The translations under genes were made by a program, and so were the position numbers. Under the pieces are notes generated by a model. That model was not told the origin of the DNA. It did no database searches and worked only from the letters and a program-made list of their open reading frames with translations. Positions 47,990-54,180 of a DNA stretch of 54,180 bases are shown in pieces (positions within the stretch are counted from its first letter, which is position 1; each line of letters opens with the position of its first letter). Origin of the DNA: Novosphingobium sp. (GTDB lineage Bacteria > Pseudomonadota > Alphaproteobacteria > Sphingomonadales > Sphingomonadaceae); contig JAUYQH010000187.1 of NCBI GenBank assembly GCA_030697365.1, positions 1 through 54,180 of the forward strand, given 5' to 3'.

Positions 47990-50900
47990 ATGCCCTTCGC
48001 CCCGTTCGTTCCCCTGCGCGTCCTCTCCTCCTACACCCTGCTCGAAGGTGCGATCGATCCCAAGGCGATCGCCCGGCTGGCGGCCGAACGCGGGTTTCCT
48101 GCGATCGCGATCAGCGACCGCAACGGGCTGTACGGCGCGGTGCCGTTCGCCGCAGCGGCAAAGGAAAAGGGCGTCCAGCCACTAATCGGCTGCGTGCTGG
48201 CAGTGGCCCGGCCCGAGCGTGGCGGCGCGGCAACCGCCTTCGGCTCCACTGCCCCGACGATCGACTGGCTGCCGCTCTACGCGCAGGACGAGACCGGCTA
48301 CGCCAACCTTTGCTACCTCGTCAGCCGCGCCCACCTCGACCGCCCGCTCGAATTGCCGCCGCACGTTTCGCTGGCCGACCTCATCGGGCGGACCGATGGC
48401 CTGATAGCGCTGACCGGCGCGGGCGAGGGCGCGCTCGCCCGCCTGCTGGCCGATGGACAGGGCGAGGCCGCGGCGGCTTATGCCGCCCGCTTCGAGGAAC
48501 TGTTCCCGCAGCGGCTCTACGTCGAGATCGCGCGGCGGGGCGACGCGGTGGAGGACGCCGCCGAGGACGCGCTGATCGACCTTGCCTTTGCCCGCGACCT
48601 GCCGCTCGTGGCGACCAACCCTGCCTCGTACGATCAGCCCGGTTTCCACGCCGCGCACGATGCGATGCTGTGCATCGCCGGTTCGACCCACATCGCGCAG
48701 GAGGATCGTCCGCGCTCGTCGCCCGAAATCTGGCTCAAGTCCGGCCCGATGATGGCGGAACTGTTCGCCGACCTGCCCGAGGCGCTCGCCAATACGCTGG
48801 TCGTCGCGCAGCGCTGCGCCTTCGCCCCGCCCCGCCGCGCGCCGATCCTGCCCAGCCTGGCGGGCGACCAGGAAGGCGAGGCGCGGATGCTGGGTGAGGA
48901 TGCGCGCGCGGGGCTCGCCGCGCGCCTCGCACCTTATGGCGAGATGGAGGACGAGGCGCGCCAAGTTTACCTCGACCGCCTCGAATTCGAGATCGACGTC
49001 ATTAACCGGATGGGCTTTGCCGGGTATTTCCTGATCGTCGCCGATTTCATCAAGTGGGCCAAGGAGCAGGGCATCCCGGTCGGGCCGGGGCGCGGTTCGG
49101 GCGCGGGCAGCGTCGTAGCGTGGGCGCTGACCATCACCGATCTCGATCCGCTGAAGCTGGGCCTGCTGTTCGAGCGGTTCCTGAATCCCGAGCGCGTGTC
49201 GATGCCCGACTTCGACATCGACTTCTGCGAAACCCGGCGCGGCGAGGTGATCCGCTATGTCCAGGCCAAGTACGGCCACGACCACGTCGCCCAGATTATC
49301 ACCTTCGGCAAACTGAAGGCGCGCGCGGTGCTGCGCGATACCGGGCGCATCCTCCAGATGAGCTACGGGCACGTCGACCGGCTGTGCAAGATGGTCCCCA
49401 ACCACCCGACCGACCAGTGGACTCTGCCGCGCACCCTCAACGGGGTGGCTGAGTTCCGCCGCGAGTACGAGCGTGATGACGAAGTCCGGCGCCTGGTCGA
49501 TCTGGCGATGCAGCTCGAAGGCCTGCCGCGCAATTCCAGCACCCACGCCGCGGGGGTGGTGATCGGCGACCGCCCGCTGGCGCAGCTCGTTCCGCTGTAC
49601 CGCGATCCGCGCTCGGACATGCCTGTCACGCAGTTCGACATGAAGCACGTCGAGGACGCGGGGCTGGTCAAGTTCGATTTCCTCGGGCTGAAGACGCTGT
49701 CGGTGCTGCGCAAGGCGGTCGAACTGCTGGCGCGGCGCGGGGTCGAGATCGACCTCGATGCGCTCGAATGGGACGATCCGGCGGTTTACCATCTGCTCCA
49801 GCGCGGCGACACGGTCGGGGTGTTCCAGCTCGAATCCGAAGGGATGCGGCGCACTCTTGCTGCGGTCAAACCGACCGCGTTCGGCGACATCATCGCGCTG
49901 GTCTCGCTCTACCGCCCCGGCCCGATGGACAACATCCCGTTGTTCGGACGGCGCAAGAACGGGCTCGAACTGATCGACTACCCGCACCCCAAACTGGGCG
50001 AGATCCTGTCCGAGACTTATGGCATCTTCGTCTATCAGGAACAGGTGATGCAGGCCGCGCAGATCCTCGCGGGCTATTCGTTGGGCGAGGCCGACCTGCT
50101 GCGCCGGGCGATGGGCAAGAAAGTCCAGGCCGAAATGGACGCGCAGCGCCAACGCTTCGTCGATGGCTGCAAGACCGTGTCCGAGATCGACAAGGCCAAG
50201 GCCAACGAGTTGTTCGACCTGATCGACAAGTTCGCGGGGTACGGCTTCAACAAGAGCCACGCCGCGGCCTATGCGCTGCTGTCGTACCAGACCGCGTGGC
50301 TGAAAGCGCATTACCCCGAGGAATTCTACGCCGCCTCGATGTGCTTCGACCAGCATCAGTCGGAGAAGCTGGCGATCTATGTCGACGACTTGCGCCGCAA
50401 CGGCGTTGTGCTGGCGCCCCCCGACATCAATCGCTCCGAGGCCGAGTTCACCGTCGAGCGCACCGATGACGGTTATGCGGTGCGCTATGCGCTGGCGGGG
50501 ATCCGCAACGTCGGCGAAAAGGCGATGGAGGGCGTGGTCGCCGAACGCGAGGCGCATGGCTGGTTCGAAAGCCTCGAGGAGGTGTTCCGCCGCGTGCCGC
50601 AAGGCGCGATGAACCGCCGGCTGGTCGAAGGGCTGGCCGCGGCGGGGGCGTTCGACGACATCGAGCCCAACCGCGCCGCGGTCTTCGCCAACATCGACAT
50701 CCTGCTCTCCGCTGGCGACGAGGCTGCGCGCTCGCGCAGCAGCGGGCAGGCGGCGCTGTTCGGCGGGGAGGATCATGCCGCGCCCGCGTTGCGCCTAGCC
50801 GAGACCGTGCCGTGGGGCCGCGCCGAGCAGATGGCCAAAGAGCGCGAGTTCTTCGGCTTCTACTTCGCCTCGCACCCGGTTGAGCAATACCGAGCGGTGG

Positions 50901-51496
50901 CTTCGGCCAACGGGGCGATGAGCTATTCGGCGCTTATGGCTGGTGGCGGCGGAGAGGGCAGGGCGGAACGCCGCCCGGCGGTGATGGCGGCGCTGGTCGA
51001 AGGGGTGAATCGCGGGCGCACCCGCAAGGGCAACGATTTCATTCGCGCCGATTTTTCGGACAGCAGCGGCCAGTTTTCGGCGAGCTGCTTCGAGGAGGCG
51101 CTGGTCGAGAAATTCCAAGCCTGGGCCAAGGACGGCACCTGCCTGCTGCTCAACGTCGAGCTCGACAGCCCCAGCCCCGAGGAGCCGCCCCGGGTCACGG
51201 TCCGCGCGGCCCGTCCGCTGGCCGAAGTCAAGAGCTCGGCGAAGATGGTGCTCCAGCTTGAAGTCTCGTCGCCCGAGGCGCTGGCCGAACTCGCGCTGCT
51301 CCTGCCGCGCGATCCCGCGGGGACCGGAGAAGTCCGCGCGCGGCTGCGTACTGGGGGCGGGGCGGCGCCGTTGTTCACCCTCGGGCGCGACTTCCATCTC
51401 GATTCCGATCTCGTCGAACGCTTGATCCCCATCGACGGACTCGCCAATGTCGCGCTGACCGCGCGCGGAGAACGACGCTTGCGGCTGGTCCACTAG
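47990..51496 (+). CDS. dnaE: DNA polymerase III subunit alpha
   Basis: A 1168-residue replicative polymerase, full length. PHP domain (about 5-280), catalytic region with GPGRGSGAGSVVAWAL and the aspartates in MPDFDIDFCETRRGEV, then the tau/beta-binding C-terminal part with an OB fold. The PHP opening reads LRVLSSYTLLEGA where active PHP domains have HxH, so its metal site is degenerate. Start ATG 47990 begins MPFAPFVPLR. Confidence 0.97.
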   Translation: MPFAPFVPLRVLSSYTLLEGAIDPKAIARLAAERGFPAIAISDRNGLYGAVPFAAAAKEKGVQPLIGCVLAVARPERGGAATAFGSTAPTIDWLPLYAQDETGYANLCYLVSRAHLDRPLELPPHVSLADLIGRTDGLIALTGAGEGALARLLADGQGEAAAAYAARFEELFPQRLYVEIARRGDAVEDAAEDALIDLAFARDLPLVATNPASYDQPGFHAAHDAMLCIAGSTHIAQEDRPRSSPEIWLKSGPMMAELFADLPEALANTLVVAQRCAFAPPRRAPILPSLAGDQEGEARMLGEDARAGLAARLAPYGEMEDEARQVYLDRLEFEIDVINRMGFAGYFLIVADFIKWAKEQGIPVGPGRGSGAGSVVAWALTITDLDPLKLGLLFERFLNPERVSMPDFDIDFCETRRGEVIRYVQAKYGHDHVAQIITFGKLKARAVLRDTGRILQMSYGHVDRLCKMVPNHPTDQWTLPRTLNGVAEFRREYERDDEVRRLVDLAMQLEGLPRNSSTHAAGVVIGDRPLAQLVPLYRDPRSDMPVTQFDMKHVEDAGLVKFDFLGLKTLSVLRKAVELLARRGVEIDLDALEWDDPAVYHLLQRGDTVGVFQLESEGMRRTLAAVKPTAFGDIIALVSLYRPGPMDNIPLFGRRKNGLELIDYPHPKLGEILSETYGIFVYQEQVMQAAQILAGYSLGEADLLRRAMGKKVQAEMDAQRQRFVDGCKTVSEIDKAKANELFDLIDKFAGYGFNKSHAAAYALLSYQTAWLKAHYPEEFYAASMCFDQHQSEKLAIYVDDLRRNGVVLAPPDINRSEAEFTVERTDDGYAVRYALAGIRNVGEKAMEGVVAEREAHGWFESLEEVFRRVPQGAMNRRLVEGLAAAGAFDDIEPNRAAVFANIDILLSAGDEAARSRSSGQAALFGGEDHAAPALRLAETVPWGRAEQMAKEREFFGFYFASHPVEQYRAVASANGAMSYSALMAGGGGEGRAERRPAVMAALVEGVNRGRTRKGNDFIRADFSDSSGQFSASCFEEALVEKFQAWAKDGTCLLLNVELDSPSPEEPPRVTVRAARPLAEVKSSAKMVLQLEVSSPEALAELALLLPRDPAGTGEVRARLRTGGGAAPLFTLGRDFHLDSDLVERLIPIDGLANVALTARGERRLRLVH

Positions 51497-51506
51497 GGAG
51501 AAACCG

Positions 51507-53123
51507 ATGCAACTGGGCGCAATGCAGGACTGGTCGATGCGGGTCACTCACCTGATCGACCACGCCGCGCGCGAATATGGCCACCGCGAGATCGTCAGCC
51601 GCTGGGCCGACGGCAGCGAGACGCGGACCGATTGGGCGGGCATCCGCCATGACGCGCTGCGCATGACCCAGGCGTTGCGCGCCGCAGGGATCGCCAAGGG
51701 CGACCGGATCGCGACGCTTGCGATGAACCATTCGCGCCATCTGGTCACCTGGTATGGCGCGGTGGGGGTCGGCGGGGTGCTCCACACCGTCAACCCGCGG
51801 CTGTTCGACGAGCAGCTCAACTACATCGTCAACCACGCCGAGGACCGCGTGCTGCTATACGATGCGGTATTCCAGCCGATCATCGACCGGCTGCGCGAGC
51901 AATGGCCATGCGTAAATACTTACGTCTGCTTCGATCCCCCGCCCGGATCGGACGTTCTCGGCTTCGAGGAATGGATCGGCGCGCACGATGGCAACACGAC
52001 TTGGGCGGAGGGCGACGAGCGCGATCCGTGCATGCTGTGCTACACCAGCGGCACTACCGGCAACCCCAAGGGCGTGCTCTACGAGCACCGTTCGACGATG
52101 CTCCACGCGATGACCGGGGTCGCACCCAATTTCTTCGATTTCGATTCGCGCAGCGTCATGTTGCCGATCGTCCCGATGTTCCACGCCGCCAGCTGGGGAC
52201 TGCCGTGGGCGGGGACGATCCCGGGGATCAAGTTCGTCTATTCCGCGGTCAACGATCCCGCGGTGCTGTGCGAACTGATGGACCGCGAGGGCGTGACCCA
52301 CTCGGCCGGGGTGCCGACGGTGTGGCTGGCTATGTTCGGCTATCTCGATTCGATCGGCAAGGACGTCCGCGACGTCGGCAAGATCGGTACCGCGATCATC
52401 GGCGGCTCGGCCGCGCCGCGGTTCATGATCGAACGGCTGATGAAGAACGGGGTGCGCGTCGCCCACGCCTGGGGGATGACCGAGACTTCGCCGATCGGCA
52501 CGACCGGTGCCTATCCGTACAACTGGGACGAGATGGGGTTCGAGGAGCGCGTCGATCTGGTTTCGAAGCAGGGCCGCCCGGCGTTCGGGGTCGAGCTGCG
52601 CTGCGTCGATCTCGACGATCCGGGCAAGGTCCTGCCGCGCGACGGGGCGGCTTCGGGGGCGCTCCAGATCAGGGGGCCGTGGGTGATCAAGCGCTATTTC
52701 AAGGCCGAGGCCGACGCCACCGCGGCCGAACAATGGTTCGACACCGGCGACGTCGCGGTTATCCATCCCGACGGTACGCTCCAGCTGACCGACCGAACCA
52801 AGGACGTGATCAAGTCGGGCGGCGAGTGGATCAGCTCGGTCGAGCTCGAAAACGCCGCGGTCGGCCATCCCGCGGTGGCCGAGGCGGCGGCGATCGGCAT
52901 CTCCCACCCCAAGTGGGACGAGCGCCCGATTCTGGTAGTGGTCAAGAAGGCCGGGGTCGAATGCTCCGCCGACGACATCAAGGCGCACCTGGCCGACAAG
53001 GTCGCCAAGTGGTGGCTGCCCGATGCGATCGAGTTCGTCGACGACATTCCCCACACCGGCACCGGCAAGATCAGCAAGAAAGATCTGCGCGACCGGTTCC
53101 GCGACTACAAGCTGGAGAGCTGA
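51507..53123 (+). CDS. Long-chain acyl-CoA synthetase (AMP-binding)
   Basis: A 538-residue acyl-CoA ligase that activates a carboxylate via acyl-AMP. The AMP motif YTSGTTGNPKGV, HAWGMTETSPIGT, WFDTGDVAV and the C-terminal catalytic Lys region HTGTGKISKKDLR are all present. It resembles the FadD-like/medium-to-long-chain enzymes. GGAG precedes the ATG, ten bases after dnaE, and it lies one base ahead of the next gene. Confidence 0.93.
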   Translation: MQLGAMQDWSMRVTHLIDHAAREYGHREIVSRWADGSETRTDWAGIRHDALRMTQALRAAGIAKGDRIATLAMNHSRHLVTWYGAVGVGGVLHTVNPRLFDEQLNYIVNHAEDRVLLYDAVFQPIIDRLREQWPCVNTYVCFDPPPGSDVLGFEEWIGAHDGNTTWAEGDERDPCMLCYTSGTTGNPKGVLYEHRSTMLHAMTGVAPNFFDFDSRSVMLPIVPMFHAASWGLPWAGTIPGIKFVYSAVNDPAVLCELMDREGVTHSAGVPTVWLAMFGYLDSIGKDVRDVGKIGTAIIGGSAAPRFMIERLMKNGVRVAHAWGMTETSPIGTTGAYPYNWDEMGFEERVDLVSKQGRPAFGVELRCVDLDDPGKVLPRDGAASGALQIRGPWVIKRYFKAEADATAAEQWFDTGDVAVIHPDGTLQLTDRTKDVIKSGGEWISSVELENAAVGHPAVAEAAAIGISHPKWDERPILVVVKKAGVECSADDIKAHLADKVAKWWLPDAIEFVDDIPHTGTGKISKKDLRDRFRDYKLES

Positions 53124-53124
53124 C

Positions 53125-53529
53125 ATGCCCTACGTCGATCCCAGCCGCGAGAACTGGGAAGCGTTCAAGGCGCTGCCGCGCGATACTCCGATCCATATGC
53201 TCAACCTGATCAAGTTCCGGGACAAGGCCGAGTATCCGCCCGGCCATCCAAACCACGAAAAGGGGCTTAGCGGCCGCGAGGCCTACGCGATCTACAGCGC
53301 GGCGTTCCAGGCGCTGGTCGCCGACGACGGCGCGGCGATGGTCTGGTCCGGGCCGCTCGAATGCACCGTCACCGGCCCGGCGGACGAGTGGGACGAGGCG
53401 TTCGTGATGGGCTATCCCAACAGCGGCGCGTTCATGGCGATGGTGAAGAACCCCCGCTACGTCGCCGAGGCGCTGCCGCATCGCACCGCCGCGGTGGCCG
53501 ACAGCCGTCTGATCCGGTTCGCGGGTTAA
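53125..53529 (+). CDS. DUF1330-like dimeric alpha-beta barrel protein
   Basis: A 134-residue protein. The opening PIHMLNLIKFRDKAEYP and the EWDEAFVMGYPNSGAFMAMVKNPRY segment match the DUF1330/ABM-like fold of unknown function. It starts one base after the acyl-CoA ligase stop and may be part of the same pathway. It shares TTAA with the convergent GFA gene. Confidence 0.82.
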   Translation: MPYVDPSRENWEAFKALPRDTPIHMLNLIKFRDKAEYPPGHPNHEKGLSGREAYAIYSAAFQALVADDGAAMVWSGPLECTVTGPADEWDEAFVMGYPNSGAFMAMVKNPRYVAEALPHRTAAVADSRLIRFAG

Positions 53530-53939
53530 ACCTGCGCCTCCACTTCCGGGACCTCGAGGAGTGCCGTCACCCAGGGCAGCCGCCGCTTGGTCCATATCTG
53601 CCGCTTCGGAGGGCCAAGCTTGGCGCGCTGGTCGAGCCCACCCAGCCGCAACGAGTAGTTCGGGTTGTTGTCGGTGGGCTGGCGGTAAACCGGCGCGCCG
53701 CAATCACCGCAGAACGCATGGCCCCGCCGCGATCCGCTGTCGGCAATCTTGATGTAAATCCTGGGTTCGCCACGGATCAGACGAAACGAACCGGGTGGCG
53801 CGGGGACCGTTACCCGGAAAGCAGAACCGGTCAGCGTCTGGCAATCGAGACAGTGGCAAACCTGCACCGCGCACGGATCCACTTCGGCCTCGTAGGCGAT
53901 CCTGCCGCAATGGCAGCTAGTCGCCCGTGAAAAACTCAT
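53526..53939 (-). CDS. GFA/CENP-V family zinc-binding protein
   Basis: A 137-residue GFA-family protein. The zinc cysteines occur as CHCGRI, VCHCLDCQ and CGDCGAPVYR, the complete set for this fold. The family was named for formaldehyde activation with glutathione, but most members have no proven activity. ATG 53939 gives the family start; a longer frame to 54032 lacks support. Confidence 0.88.
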   Translation of the reverse strand: MSFSRATSCHCGRIAYEAEVDPCAVQVCHCLDCQTLTGSAFRVTVPAPPGSFRLIRGEPRIYIKIADSGSRRGHAFCGDCGAPVYRQPTDNNPNYSLRLGGLDQRAKLGPPKRQIWTKRRLPWVTALLEVPEVEAQV

Positions 53940-54102
53940 AACGTGCTGATCAGGAACTGGAAACTCGGCATTTGAAGTATTGGGAATCGCAAGCTTCCGG
54001 CCGATTTTGTGGAAAACCTTGCGGATTCGCACGCGCGCACACGGAGGGGCTGGCGCCTGGCGGCGCGTCGTGATTCAGTTGGCGGATCGAAGGAGCGCCG
54101 CG

Positions 54103-54180
54103 ATGCCGCCGAAGAAACCAGGCCTTTCGGAATTCGAACTGTTCCGGATGCTGCTGACCAACATGATCAACATGAGCCAT
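54103..54180 (+). CDS. Start of an uncharacterised gene, cut by the window edge
   Basis: Twenty-six codons starting at an ATG with AAGGAG nine bases upstream. The visible residues begin MPPKKPGLSEFELFRMLL and are helical in character. Nothing more can be said; the rest is outside the window. Confidence 0.55.
   Translation, partial: MPPKKPGLSEFELFRMLLTNMINMSH

Noticed and set aside
48182..50776. 864-codon open frame antisense to dnaE
   Set aside because: Shadow of a GC-rich gene; no recognisable domain, and DnaE in the other strand is certain.

Overview
The window reads as chromosomal DNA of an aerobic, GC-rich alphaproteobacterium, most likely a member of the Sphingomonadales. The assignment is an inference from several traits. 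The pyruvate dehydrogenase E1 beta subunit carries an N-terminal lipoyl domain. A Coq4-type ubiquinone protein is present, and DnaE has a sphingomonad-like degenerate PHP start. A TadE/F/G pilin set, a carotenoid-oxygenase gene and palindromic intergenic repeats complete the picture. Genes are packed tightly, with many 1-4 base start/stop overlaps.

Layout. Positions 1-1834 are the right end of an integrative element: a leftward tyrosine-recombinase gene next to a 3' fragment of a tRNA-Arg(CCU) gene, which looks like the attachment site. Positions 1899-6746 hold a partner-switching signalling set: a STAS antagonist, an MBL-fold hydrolase, a CHASE2-SpoIIE membrane phosphatase, an OmpA-like lipoprotein, a FecR-domain protein and an RsbW-like kinase. 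Next come a 50-aa protein, an acyl-CoA dehydrogenase, ftsB and the two PDH E1 genes (6743-11539). A TadE/TadF/TadG-like group runs leftward at 11555-14006. Positions 14128-18298 carry a short squalene/phytoene-synthase-like protein, an EF-hand protein, Coq4 and purL. Two small membrane proteins precede the housekeeping run xseB-ispA-coaD-cyclophilin-queA (19449-22987).

From 22936 to 27930 a block lies between queA and tgt: an MscS channel, a TetR regulator, a divergent carotenoid oxygenase and an ABC-2 exporter pair. Then come tgt, guaB, an RsmB-type methyltransferase, a TPR protein, rppH and an esterase (27948-34008). A two-gene 2-oxoacid:ferredoxin oxidoreductase follows (34202-37215), then a PAP2 phosphatase, photolyase, cyclopropane-fatty-acid synthase, a PilZ protein, an SDR and purF (37266-43390). 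A frameshifted MASE1-PAS-GGDEF gene with a degenerate GGGEF site occupies 43549-45296. The end holds lolC/E-lolD-gpx, dnaE, an acyl-CoA ligase, two small proteins and the first codons of a further gene.

The most interesting parts are the CHASE2/FecR/OmpA-linked partner switch, the TetR-carotenoid oxygenase control region with a near-perfect promoter between the arms of an inverted repeat, the doubly altered GGDEF gene that still has an intact c-di-GMP I-site motif, and an inverted pair of REP-like palindromes before dnaE. I saw no CRISPR array, complete tRNA, rRNA or complete insertion sequence.
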